From: Apostichopus japonicus
Taxonomy: Eukaryota; Echinodermata; Holothuroidea; Aspidochirotida; Stichopodidae
Direction: 5' to 3'
Assembly: GCF_037975245.1 (NCBI RefSeq)
Contig: NC_092571.1
Span: 7,918,501-7,970,000 of the forward strand
Length of the DNA stretch: 51,500 nt
In this document: in pieces, positions 25,001-38,300 of the stretch
Numbering within the stretch: the first letter of the stretch is position 1
Layout: the number at the start of each line of letters is the position of its first letter
Program-made: the position numbers and the translations under genes
The notes under the pieces: generated by a model
Told to the model about the DNA's origin: nothing
Databases searched by the model: none
What the model saw: only the letters and a program-made list of their open reading frames with translations

Positions 25001-26269
25001 AGGCAGTCAGCGAGAAAGTTACTACTTACGAGTGGAACTCTAGTTGGAAAGACACAACATCTGCTATGGCTTGTGTGTCTGCAGCTGAGCCTGATCTACA
25101 ACAGTATATATTATCATGTATTTTGGTAAGTTTGTCAGTCACCCTATTAGCTATGTAGGCTCCTGTTGTTGTCCTGGAGTCCGCTCCGATGACCACTCCC
25201 CCGTCAAATTCCACAGCCATGATGGTTGTCTGATTGAGGTAGTGATAAAGGGATTATGCTCACACATTACACATCCAATAATGACTATAATGATACATGT
25301 ACATATTTTATTAATGTTAGTTACATTGCAGAGCTACAACCCAAACCACAAAACGATGCTCAGTGATACTGGTAATTAGATATTGGACAGTCAATCACAC
25401 TAGGTCTAAACAAAGTTGTAAAGAATAACTCTAATCCAAGAGTTGCATATACCGTAGAAAAACATTCTCAAAGGTGATTTGGCAATCTGGCTAATTGTCA
25501 ATAGGGAAATACTATAGTTCATATTACTTAACAGTAGTTACACCTTTCTGATTGGACAATTTTTACTTCAAATCTGGTACCAGTGTAGATATACTTCAAA
25601 TCAGTTTTCCCAAAAAAGGAGGAGGAAGCCCTCAACTTAGTAGACTGCAACAACCTGTGCTCCTTTCTTCCAATTTTATGTTGAATATGGACTGGATGAA
25701 TAGTATTGCTGAATTTTAATCCTGTAAACTTATGAAAAATACTAAAATAACTACAGTAGTTAAATGAAGTGTATATATTTTACTGTGTAAGTTTTCAATT
25801 TTGAGATATAAAATTTTGTGATCACTGAAATAGCATGAACAGCGAAATTACACAATTTACTTGCACAGGGAGTAGCCTGCTTTTGGGCTCTACATTTCTA
25901 CTTTTTCAACAGGTCTCTCTCGCATGCAAGACTAGGGCACAATTGCTCTTACAACCTCCGTGATATTGCCTTGACGCAAAGTTTGAGATTCAGCCTAATG
26001 TTATGTTCGGACTATGCGTAGTAGCCCTTTACTAACCTTTGAGTATAGCAATGACAATGCACAAAGGACTAGAGGCTAGAGGAATGCTACTGACATTATT
26101 TTACAAACTAACTATTGGATCGTCGAAATCGAAATGCATTTTCAAATCAATTAGAAACGATAAGACAAATGATTTTGTTTACCCCGGTAGATTCTTCATG
26201 CTTAAGCCACTCAGGTAATTGAGAATTGGATTCGCAAGTCCAAGGAGAAGTTGAGTTCTTAATTGTCAT
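22088..26269 (-). CDS. PSMB6: Proteasome subunit beta type-6 (beta1, caspase-like)
   Basis: This is the beta1 catalytic subunit of the 20S proteasome, which cleaves after acidic residues. Five exons: 26269-26183, 25229-25030, 24090-23961, 23091-22947 and 22215-22088, all with GT-AG introns and matching phases, giving 690 nt and 229 residues (human is 239). The 29-residue propeptide ends ...ESTG, and the mature subunit starts [11 protein letters not shown] exactly at the exon 2 boundary, so Thr1 is the first codon of exon 2. Counting from it, Asp17 and Lys33 complete the catalytic set and Arg45 (CCRSGS) marks the beta1 acidic-preference pocket. Further signatures are [22 protein letters not shown] and [13 protein letters not shown]. 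Intron 2 contains an inverted-repeat element. The start codon faces that of the PRDM-like gene across 62 bp. The vertebrate immunoproteasome paralogue PSMB9 is a less likely identity in an invertebrate. Confidence 0.96.
24325..24924. mobile_element. MITE-like element with ~40-bp inverted ends in PSMB6 intron 2
   Basis: The left end starting TTTGAAGACCAATATGCTTG (24325) continues for about 40 bp and is mirrored at the right (about 24885-24924) almost without mismatch. The 600-bp interior is AT-rich and has no transposase. I see no clear target duplication at the ends, so the superfamily cannot be assigned. Confidence 0.75.
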
Positions 26270-26331
26270 GGGCAGCGCCATTTTGAATAATGAATAATCC
26301 TATCCAGATGCACTCTGGGTAATCTGAAACT
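26270..26331. promoter_or_regulatory. Likely bidirectional promoter of PSMB6 and the PRDM-like gene
   Basis: Only 62 bp separate the two start codons. At 26275-26284, read on the minus strand, is AAAATGGCGC, a YY1-type site just upstream of the PSMB6 ATG. At 26309-26323 is TGCACTCTGGGTAAT, resembling the reverse of the ZNF143/THAP11-type motif (TTCCCAGAATGCA). There is no TATA box. Both sites would fall in or next to very short 5' UTRs. Shared use is inferred from spacing. Confidence 0.75.
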
Positions 26332-29300
26332 ATGGCGTCCGAAGGTAAGCTAAAGTAAAATGCGTCTACATATTTATTACGTTTACTGGAGCAATACTCC
26401 ATTATTTAGATTAAAAATATCAGTTAACATGGATTTATCATACAAAGGTTACGATGAGCTTATTATCAAAATAATATTATTTTGAGAAGTTTGAACGAGG
26501 GGCACAGAAATTATAGGCTCGTCCGAAGCGTAATGAAAGTGGATAGGCTAAGGTGGTTATCGCATAACAGCAACTGTATATGCTTATGATTGCTATCCTA
26601 ACGTACTAGTCGTAGCAACATTTGTTGTCTTCATTAAATGTAGTCGCACGATAGTTTGCCAGATTAGGCAAAAAATATTCAGTTGGAACGTTGTCTTTCG
26701 CCTAAAGTCTAGAATTTGACTAAAAAAAGCCAAATTCGTGCCTATCTTGCGTTTAATTTGTTTAATTTAAATTAGTTCCTTAGCCACCGAAATATATAAA
26801 TATTCATAATGACGTCATGCAAAGTTTTCTATGTTTGGGTGCATGGCAGTACATTGTCACAGATCAAGAAAGGTTTGATAAAATCTACAGCAGAGACCGG
26901 GTCCAGTATGTTTCGTAGAAACTGACTTCCATTGAGCACTGTTCGACTGAAACATGAAAATGTGTAATACAGTATCAGTTTGTAGTCATAATATTGGAAA
27001 TAGGCGAGTTAAATTAATTTGCATATTGTTTAAGAAATATTGCTTCTGAACTGATCAATGTAGGACATTTATAGAATAGGTTACAACTAAATACTACTTA
27101 TCTGCACTTAATGTTATTTTGCTCAACCTTTTTGAAATCACCCCTCCGCATTGTTAAATATTGAAGGACATGCATCAAAGTGTAATATATGCTGTTTCTT
27201 ATTGCAAGTAACATAACATGCCACAGAGAAATATTGCTTGATCAAAGTTTATTCTTATTCAGTCAGTTGTAATTAAAACATTTCTGTAAACATTTTCAGA
27301 ATATTCAAGTGTTCACCTTACCAATTCAGCATCCTTTCTGCCATCAAACTATGTCTCTTCTCTTCTGAAGTCTCACATTGTTCCACTTGAGCAGATCCTA
27401 ATGCAATTGAAAATGTTGAATCTTCAGACCTTTTTGTGCCACTCTTCCCCAAATCTTTGTAATAATGCATAATTAGGCTTGACAAAGTTAGTTTCGTGAA
27501 TGTTACAAAATGAAGTCCCACATCTTAATTTCCAATGTTTAAGAAAAAGTAATAAATTACTCAAACCTTCAGGGACATGTACATGAATATAATTTCTGTA
27601 AAGTTTGTATGATGAATGCTCTTACTTGAATAATCATTAAAAAAGTGTTACCTTTTCCATTCTCATTCAACTATGTGATGGGGATAGCCTTGAAGAACAA
27701 CACTTAAATATGGTCAGACAAAATTATTCTTAGGCTAGGGCAATAACGCCTTTATGGAACCGGGAGGAAGGGCCTTAGGTCTATGCCGAGGCCTAACATA
27801 GACCTAATGTTAATGGCCTGAGTCTAACCTAGTGAAACATAACATAAAACAAAGCTGTACGTTAGGATATAATAATATAAGGACTAAGCCTGTACTATTA
27901 ACTTGGTATTTCATTTTGTTTTTCCAAGAAGATGCTGAAGCCCAAGTGAAAGTGTTTGCAAAGCAAGCAGTTGCAAAAGGTCATCGGTATGGCCCTTACA
28001 AAGGGAAACTTACCACAATGACAAAATGGGATGAAGCACTCCAAATGGGGAGCATTAAGGTATGTTTTATCAAGCAGGATGTCACAGTGGCCCTGCCTGG
28101 TACCTCAGGTTGAAGGGTACCAATAATGGATTTCATTCCAAGGAACTGCATGTATATGTGCCTCTTTGCCTCTAACATTAGCTTGTACAGTCACACTGTT
28201 ACAAATGTACTTTGTTGGGGTGTAGGCTAGATGCAAGGAGGGTCGTTACTAGCACAGCCTTGGGGCTTAGACCTTATTTATGGACCTATGCCTACCTTAT
28301 ATGTCCCAAATATGCATCAGAGCTGATTTGGGGTTATAGATCAGAGCATAGCTTCAATATTCTCATACCCATTACTCAATTGATGTGATTTACCCAGTTG
28401 TACACTTTTCCCCTCCTTTCAGTTACTTTCTTCCCTTCAGTTTTTGGTTCCGATTGATGCTTTTCATACATTGGAACCTATGCAGTCAAGTTGGCATGTG
28501 TTTATGCATATGCGTGTATGTGTGTGATGCTCTAGCTTGTAAATGTGGTATTTCAAGAAGGATATATGTGATTGATGTCATACTGTGTTGATCAGAGTCA
28601 GTAGATGAGTAGGTATGTCCGATTTAGTTTATACTCGGTATGGTGATGTAACTATATACATGTTCTTTCAACAACAATTTTTACCTCATTTTATATTGAT
28701 GGTAGTTGGAGCTTAAAGGGGTACTCTGATGACAGACAATGTGAAACTTCTATTGAAAAGAAAAATATTCCACACTGCTAGTTGAAAACCACATCTCAAT
28801 ATCATGCCCCTTACTTGAGATATGTTTAATTGAATGTGACCGTTTTTGACTGGTTAAACCATCAACTACTCCAGGAAGTTGAATCACAGTGGTCTTGGAT
28901 GTCATCTTGGCAAATGCTCTTTGGGAGCTTTACTTACAGTAGGCTATTATAATATTCTTGTTGATTTTTCCTTGAAACCTGATACATTTGGAATGCTTCC
29001 ATAGCAGTCAAAGTTCTCTGTTAAAATGCATCTTTTTGTAGAAATGTTATTTTGGTTGTCAATAAATTATTGAGATATTATAAAGAAAAACAAAGACATT
29101 TGCTGTTGCCAGATGCAATTTACAAAATATCACTAAATTTAAAAAAATCTTATCTTCACAATACAAAAATGCTATGAGGATGTGGTTTTCACAGTTAAAT
29201 TCAGAAAAGTTTCAGCAATTTTGTTCAGCAATCAACCTTAGCCACAAGAATATTCTTTTAATAGGATATTGTCAAAAACAGCTTGCTAACATTCATCTCA

Positions 29301-32300
29301 GAAACCACCATCTTATACATAAGAATTTTGATAATACAATGTAAGTATAGAGATACAGTACATGTTCATGAGGTCATAAATTTGACCTCATTAATATTCA
29401 TACATGCATCTGTTTTTATACTATGTCACTAAATTGACTTTCTTTCTGTTTTGTGCATTTTGCTTTTGTTCTTTGCTTTCTAAGGCCAAGTCAAACTTTT
29501 CTCATAAACTGATACATGTGTTGTTTCCTTTAAAAGTACATTAGCAAAGTCACACTTATTTTTTTACTCTGGTACATTTGTTGTTACAGATTCCCTCTGG
29601 TAATACAGAAGTTTCAGGATACAGGTTTGACAGTAACGACTTCACAATTCCTATGTGGCTACGTTTCATCAAACCAGCTGTGACAGCGGATACGCAAACC
29701 ATCACCATTGTCCAAGTTGGTTACAATTTTTATTTTGAGGTGAGCAATCGGAGACACGATAGCCATTTCCAAGTTCTCCTCCAGCAATACTGTCCCAAAT
29801 AATAACCCATCTTAACTTTAGCAGTACAAGTTGTGAAAGTTGTTTTTATGTCTCCTGTTCTGTCTACAGTAAAGCATTTCCATACTTTTCTCTCTCTTCT
29901 TTTTTGGTGGTTGGATGAGGGGGGGGGGGTACAAAGGAGTCACAAACCCTGCCATAATGTTTCGGTTATATGATAGAGATCTTGCCCCATTTCGAAGATA
30001 TTCCAGTGAAAAGACGTGGCCAGGGAAAATCATTTAGTCAATCTGTGATGTCATGGTCCCGCTAGGATCTGGAAGCTTTTAACTGTCTGTTGTGTTTTCC
30101 ATTTCATATTTTCAAGGTACAATCTTTAACAGTGATACTGAAGCTAATGGCAACACTGATACAATGTTAGTAACTGTGAATCGTTACAGGCAGCTTTTAT
30201 ATTTGGCTACAATTTGGTGGTTTGTAAAAATTGCAGAAAGCAATACTGAGCGTTGTATTGTTCCCTCCACAGGTTACCAAAGATGTGTCTGTCGGAACAG
30301 AACATTTCATACTCGGACGGAAGATGGAAGACGTTGAAATTGGGCCAGACGGTAACCCTTTGGTGAAGAAACGTGGCCGGCCAAAGAAGCCGAAACTTAC
30401 ACCTGAACAGCTGGCAGCTATTGAGGAAGAGAAGAAAAAGAAATTAGAAGCAAAGGTATGGACTTTGTGGGAGTTCAAATTAACCCTAACATCATAATTG
30501 TGATGCTGTGAGGCCCAATTAGGTTTCAGCTGGGCTCGAAGCTGCTGTAGGGCCTACATGGGTGACAGCTGAGATTAAACCTACTTTTCATGTATGTTCA
30601 ACAACTTTAAAAATCAAAATTGAAATTTACTCAAATAAGGTTGTAATTTGATCAAACTAAAATGCTTATACAGATATTTGCACCAACTGAAGAACTTCTT
30701 AATGTATGTCATCTGATTCTCAATATTCGTCACCAAGGAATATAAATCATTAACATGAAAAGACCTCTGGACTATTCTTTTAAGTAGGCTTTGGGTTTTG
30801 GGCTACTGCCATAGGCAGGCAATTTGCATGTGATATCCTAGCTTGCAAACACGATATCTCAAGTTAAGTAACATCTGTAGCTCTCATATTTGGTAAGTGG
30901 CTCCCCCATAATTAGTACAAGAACCCTGTTGGTTTGAGTGGAGGTCAATGGTCATTTGGGGTCAGCATAGGGCAAAATGTGAAAATCTCAAAATTGCTGC
31001 ATCTCCAGAACCTGAACATTAAAGTAGCTCATGCATGCATGGTATGATTACCTTATGTAGTGTAAAGTTTTTACACAATTTGGTGTAGGTCAGAGTTCAT
31101 TTCAGGTCATGAGGGATATCTTCAGATAGGAAGCTTGATTGGCTCTCATATTTTGCATGTAGGTTCCCTACAATGACTACAAGAACTATATTGTTTAAGG
31201 TGAAGGACAGTGGTCATTTGAGGTCATCAAAGGTCACACTCTGTAAAGCCTTATAAACTCAAATCTTTTTATGGCATTTGTCTTCTTATACTGAGTACAA
31301 GAACCCTATTAGTTTGGGTGGACGTCAAAGGTCATTTGTGGTCAGCAGAGGAGCAAATATCAAAATGTCAAATGGATCTCATTAGATTAACTATTACAAA
31401 TGCAAATGCAGCTCTTTGCAAAATAAATTACTAACAAACAATGTCCTTCATCGTTCAATGTTATTCATCGTTGTGGTTTTATGTCACACGATTCCCTGTC
31501 ATCAACCCATGTAAGCGCTGACTCTGTTTATATTTATATACTCTGCTCTATATCTGTAGCATTAACTTCAGCCAGGGTTATTGATTTGCAAACTACTCTT
31601 GTGCTGCATATGTAATGTATTTAAAGGCAAGTAAATGCTGGGAGTTTCACCTCTGGTTTGTGTATACTCATTTTGGTGTGTTCCGCTTATACTGGTTGTT
31701 CACATCATATCATACGAGGTATTAGGGAAAATTGATGAAATAACTATACATGGTAAATTGATGAATAACTTTGTAATGATTCATTTGCTCGAAATTCCAC
31801 CACGCACATAGAGCCAAGAGGAGAAGGATCTGAAAGGCCTACCGGAGGGGATGAGAGGAAGATCCCGGAAGTGCGTCATCTGCGGAAAGAAATTCATCTC
31901 CTCGGCCCTGTTCATGCAGCATCGCCAGAAGTGTGGAACCATCAAAGCTAAGGATATCTATGAAGATGTGGAGGGAGACGAGGAAGAGGCAGAAATCGAG
32001 GAAGAAGAAGAAGCAGCTGCTGCAGAGGAGGAAGCAGCAAAGGCTGATGGGAAAATTACAGATCAAAATTTAGACCCTATGTAAGTATAGCCAGGATGTT
32101 TGAGGTGGATGAATTGGCTGGACGTGAAATAGTTGAAGAAAAATGGACTTTACATGAGTCAAACCAGATCAATATTTAGAACCTATGATCAATATTTAGA
32201 CCCTATGTAAGTAGCCAGGTTGTTTGAGGTGGATGAATTGGCTGGACGTGAAGTAGCGGAGAAAATGGACTTTACATGAATCAAACCTGATCAATATTTA

Positions 32301-35300
32301 GACCCTATGATCAATATTTAGCAGCTATATAAGTAGCAAGGATGTTTGAGGTGGATGAATTGGCTGGACATGAAGTAGGTGAAGAAAGTGGACTTTACAT
32401 GAATCAAACCTGATCAATATTTAGACCCTATGATCAATATTTAGCAGCTATATAAGTAGCAAGGATGTTTGAGGTAGATATGAATCAGCTGGATGTGAAG
32501 TAGATGAAGAAAATAGACTTTTACAGAATCAAACCTGATCAATATTTAGACCCTATGATCAATATTTAGACCCTATGATCGATATTTAGCAGCTATGTAA
32601 GTAGCCAGGATGTTTGAGGTGGATGAATTGGCTGGACGTGAAGTAGGTGAAGAAAATGGACTTTACATGAATCAAACCAGATCAACATTAAGACCCTTTT
32701 AAATTTTCTAAAAATGACTCACAAACAACACTTTTGAGAAATTCCTTGTTATCATGACATTTTGATATTTTAGCCTTGATATGCTGTAATTTTAAGATTT
32801 TGCAGTCTTTGGAAAAGAGAGGACGAACGTAATATTAAAGCTTGATTTTTTTCGCAGGGTGAAGAGACCTCGTGGACGACCGAGGAAAGACGGCCTTCCG
32901 CCCCAACAGCGGAAAACGAGAAGAGGGAGGAGGCGGAAGGTTGGAAGACCGAGAAAAAGACCACTTTCAGACAGCGAAGAGGAAACCAAACAGATAAAGG
33001 TACCTCACTACATCAGACTTGTTCAAGTCTTTTCTTCTCTGATTTTCAACCCAGTAAATTAAATTGAAGACGATCAACAGGAAACTGTCTGAAATGTTCC
33101 ATCTGATAGTACAGGAAAGAGTACAGAAATAAGTACTAGGAATGCCACTAATCAAGTGGTTAGCTCAAGATAAGCTCCACCATTTTGAAAGAGTTTATTC
33201 CAGTGGCTCTAGTCGATTGATTTATAAAACTGATGGAAAATGTTCTGCGTCTTTAGATCCACACCAAATCCTCGTAGCATTTTGTGCGGTGAAGATATGA
33301 AATTTCTGTTTCAAATTTGGTGATATTTTCATTAATGCATCTGGCAACAAGCAGAGAAAACGATGTCATCACGGCAATTCAGCTGATTTTTTTTTTTCGT
33401 TCCCAAATATTAAGCTCACTTGTTCAGAGAATTCATTCATTAAGGAAGAATTTTCACCAAGGACATATGTGAGGATACGCAGGCAATAAATAAGCAGGGG
33501 AGAGTGCAAATTACTACCACCGCTTGTTCTGGTGGCCAAGTTGTTTATTATTTCTTCTCTCACTTAGCATGTTCAAGATTATGTCAAATAACTACCAAAA
33601 AAAAGAGGACGGTACAGCACCTTCAGGTGGTTTCCCTCAACCACATCTTAAAAGACGCATCTTCGGTTATAAACTCTACATTTGAAACTACAGAGCGTTA
33701 ATGTGTCTTGTGTTCGTATCAATTATAATGTATAAAGCATGTCCTTGTACAGCAACGATCGCCGAAAGGGACAAATGAACAACCAAAACATGGCTCCCTG
33801 TCCAATGCACTACATGTACACAATCATTCCATTGGTGTCAGGAATTCAGATCTTTTATTATTCTTTTTCCAGTATGTCAAGGATGAGTGTCACCCTACGG
33901 TTAAAGACAAGGAGAAATATGCCTTCGAGTGCGACACCTGCGAGTGTATCTTCCCGACTCAGACCTGGCTGGACTTCCACAAGGAGCATCATACCACTCC
34001 TGCTCTCAACTTTCTGGTGTGTAACCTCTGCGACGAGGCCTTCCGTTTCCTGACCTCCTTCAACACCCATCTAGACGAAAAACACGGCGAACTGGACCAG
34101 AGGAAGAGAGTGTTGGCCAGTACGTTCAGATGCGACGCCTGTAAGAAACCATTCCGCTCTCCGATTCACCTTGAACGTCACAAACAGAGAGCAAGTCAAG
34201 AGAGTAAGTCCTTTCATTTGAACATATCTTTAAGCATCATCATCATCACTGCCCGTGGATGTCGATTTGCCTCTCAAAGTTGGGGAGGGAAGGGTGTGTT
34301 GGTTGGGGGGGGCGACATTGTAACTGACTTGGAGTCTTAACTGAGTGCCATCCTGTGGTATAAGCCCAGATGAGCAGCCATGCATGATGAGCATAAGTGT
34401 GTTGGTGCTATAAAGGTTTACAGCGGGAATGTAGGTTTATTAAGAAAACATTTCAGCGAGAGGGAAAAGATCTTTAGCGATCCTCAAAATGGGAGGTGGG
34501 GAGGACAAAATGCAGTTCCCAAGTGGGGACATGTCCTTCCCATCTTTGGAACTGTGGAAGTGTTGAAGTCCTGAGTAAGGTGGGATGTTGGATTTGCAAT
34601 GTTGCATGGTTGTGAGCACTCGATGCTAAAGTACTGTGGGAGCCTAGCTCCCAGCATATTTTTGTCCTAAATTGTGTTTATATTGAGAGAGATCTAATAC
34701 AGCACTTGTAACCAACTGCTTTTGCAGTTGCAAGACTCTTTTTTTACTTGCCCAGACGTGTACATTGAATAACACTTAAATGCGGAGAAAAATCATGTTT
34801 GCTGTTTTCTCTCTTTCCTCAGCTCCATATCCCAAAGGTCCGGTCCAAATAAAATGTAAATTTTGTGAGAAGAGTTTCACGGGGGAGGTATCTCTGGAGA
34901 ACCACACGTTGCGCAAACACCCCGAACACAAAAAGCACCAGTGTACCGAAAATAACTGTGAAGAAACATTTGAAACCAAAGGTAATATTAAGATGCCACC
35001 TGGCTAAAGAGATTGGGACACTATTTCACTAAACGCCAAATAGGCTTTTCGGACAGTATTTGGTGTTGCGTCCTGTTTTGATAAGAAAAGTGGTCATGCA
35101 AAACAATTTACCATGACATAGATGTATTTAGCGGGTTTGCAATCTAACTTCTTTGGTAATAATTAACTGAAAGTAATTTCCTTTTGTTCATACACTGCAA
35201 TCCCTGTTACACTGCTTCCAAAATCTGTGATTCATGGCCCACAGCTGTTTGTCAACCAAACCACGAAGATTTGTTAAATTCGAATTTTGATTTTTTTTTT

Positions 35301-38300
35301 TTCTTCCTGGACTGGATTCATTACGTTTGATTGTTTTTTCACCTTTTTCTCCTCAGAGGAGAGAGCATCACATCTAGAGTCAGTTCACGGTACTGATCCT
35401 AAACTGATCTACCGTTGTCCAGTGGAGAGCTGCATAAAGGCCTACACGTCCATGGCTGCATTAAATTACCACTATGAACTCAGACACACTACAAATAGGT
35501 GAGGTCATCCTATCTGTCTAAAAATCCTGTCTGCATGATATTCCTTCTTCTACTTAAATTTAAATACTATTCTTAAATTATCATTAAATTATCACTTTAA
35601 ACTCAGACACACTACAAATAGGTGAGGTCATTCTATCTTTTTAATAGTCTTGTCTGCTTGATATTCCTTCTTCTACTTCAATTTAAATGCTATTCTTAAA
35701 TTATCATTAAATTATCACTATAAACTCAGACACACTACAAATAGGTGAGGTCATCCTATCTTTTTAATAGTCTTGTCTGCTTGATATTCCTTCTTCTACT
35801 TCAATTTAAATACTATTCTTATAAGATTATGCTAACATTGATCTCCTTCTGAAAATTCACAGTTACTTTGTGCCCTAAAGCCTGCAATGTGCCCACTCCA
35901 ATTATTCCCTTATGCCCTGACCTTGATAAGCTCTATTCATAAAACTGATGTTTTGTGATGGGTACCATCTGTTTTATAGTTGGTAGTCACTATTTCCATC
36001 ATGGCATGGTTTCAGTTTGTCTGCCCGTCCTACATTTTTTCCTAATTTCCTTTCTTTTTTTTCTCATTCTTTTAATAGACCATTTACCTGTGAAATCTGT
36101 GGAAAAACCTGGGTGAAGCTCGGCAAGCTACGAGACCACCTGAAAACCCACAGCACGGAAAAGAACGAACTTTGTGATCTTTGTGGGAGAGCATTCAAAA
36201 CCAGAGCTGAACTGAAGGACCACAAATCCGATGCACACACAGAAGGTAACACCTGTCATGTTTTTAGTTGCCATGGTTACGAAGTATCAGAAGTCTCATT
36301 TTTAGGATGAAGGGCTATATTGAGTGGTCCAACTATGTTAATTGTACCTTGATTTTTAAGTTGAAAAACATGGTCATGCAAAATTGAAGGATGCACAGAC
36401 GATATCTCGCATGTTTTATTTTCTATGGTTACGGTGTTTATAGACTTTTTTTTTTTGAAGTTATGATCCAACCAGTTCATGCAAGTCTTATCCATATTCA
36501 GAAGATCACATTTTTGAATTTTAGTTTCCATGGTTACCAAGCATGAAATACATCTGAAACTGATATAGCACAAATCTGTTGCACACTTGGATGGTAATGT
36601 TAGTTTCTATGGTTACCAAGTTCCAGAATGCCTCTGGTTCTTCTGATCAAGAGCTTTATATCTACACGTCCATGCAGATCTGCTGTGAGGGTAATACATC
36701 CCCTTACCTTAACCCACTCTTTGCATCCTTGTTGATTTTGTAATTTCTTTACGCCACCCTTTTTTTATACAGCCGGCAGAGAGAAACTCAACTGTCGATT
36801 CTGCTCAGCTACATTCAGTAGACGGAGCTCCAGATCTTACCACGAGCGTCGTCACAGGAACGATGCACCTTACGTTTGCCCCAAGCCGGGATGTAACAAA
36901 AGTTTTGTGGCGGTGATTGACTTTAAGAGACACCTTATTTACCATACTGGTAAAAATTTCTCATCTTTTTGTATATTTTCTAATCTTTAGGAAGATTACT
37001 TGACAATTCACCAGATAGTTTAGTTGTTTCATGTTCATCATTTCTTTACAAGAACAGTTCAAAATTTTATTACCAAAACAAGACTTGTTAGTCGAACAAA
37101 ATGTTAGAGGTAGGTTTTATATAAACAAAAGAACAAAGGAACACTAATATGGAAATCATAAACAAATTTAAATAAGATCCAAGCAATTTTTACCTAGAAT
37201 AGGATTTCAAGCCAACCATTGACCATCTACAAGTTCTGTTTTCTATTGGAATACAAGCTTTTGCCATCAATGTTGAAACCTTCTTCTAATTATGTTATTA
37301 ATACGCGTTAATCAAAGAAATATAAATGACTTGTTGATGTCACTTGTTTTATGATATTGCAAATGTTCTTTAAACTGCAGGAACCATCAACATTGCTAAT
37401 CTCATTTGATGCTAAGAGATATCAGGCCTCAAAATTTGGGCTATATACTGGCCTAATTGCAAAATGGATTTTTCTGTTTTGCCAGTTGAAGAAAACAAGG
37501 CACTAGCAATTTTCTCCCAGTAGACATTAAGAACATAAACATATGGTTGGTTGACAATCATACATCTACCAGTCAGCCTGATCTCCATGCCTTACATAAG
37601 GCCTGTATTACTTCTTATTTTCAGCAAATAATATTGGGCTGCTCTCAAAAGCCTGTACAGTAACTGATGTGTGTTGTTATTCAAGAAAATGCCAGTGGAA
37701 ACTTGATTTTAGCTAGTAGATTTTTTAAGCATTTTATTCTGGGGGGGGGGGGGGGGAATGTTAGCAAGTTGCTAAAAATTATGAAATTCTAGGCTTGGAT
37801 GTTTTAGTAAATAATTTGCTTTGACCTTGTAGGAGCCAAGCTGTACCGATGTAGATATTGTAGTAACTGCTTTACGAGGAGCGACTACCTCAAGGGTCAC
37901 GAGAGGAGACACCACCTGAGAGGAGAACAGATCGTTGCTGGTCCTCCCGTAGAAGAGACGGTGACGATCAAGGTATCTTGCAAAATTAGATCAATGAACC
38001 ACTTTACAGCGAAAGAAGCAAAGGGATGTTCATATGTCTCTGTTTAGTTTATGATGCACGATGGATGTAAACTGTTGAGCAAAGAGTTACAAACTCTGAA
38101 AGAAGATGAGTTTCTGAACTTGGAACGATGACTCCACGTGAGGACTTTGAAGTTGGAGATATAAGTTGTAACTTATGCAGGATATGTTTTGAACTCTTAG
38201 TGATGATTTTTAACTCCGGGGAGTTTTTGAACTCTGAAGAATAAATTTTGAACTCTTAGTGACGAGTCTGATGGTTTAGAGTTTAATCGATGACTTTTAA

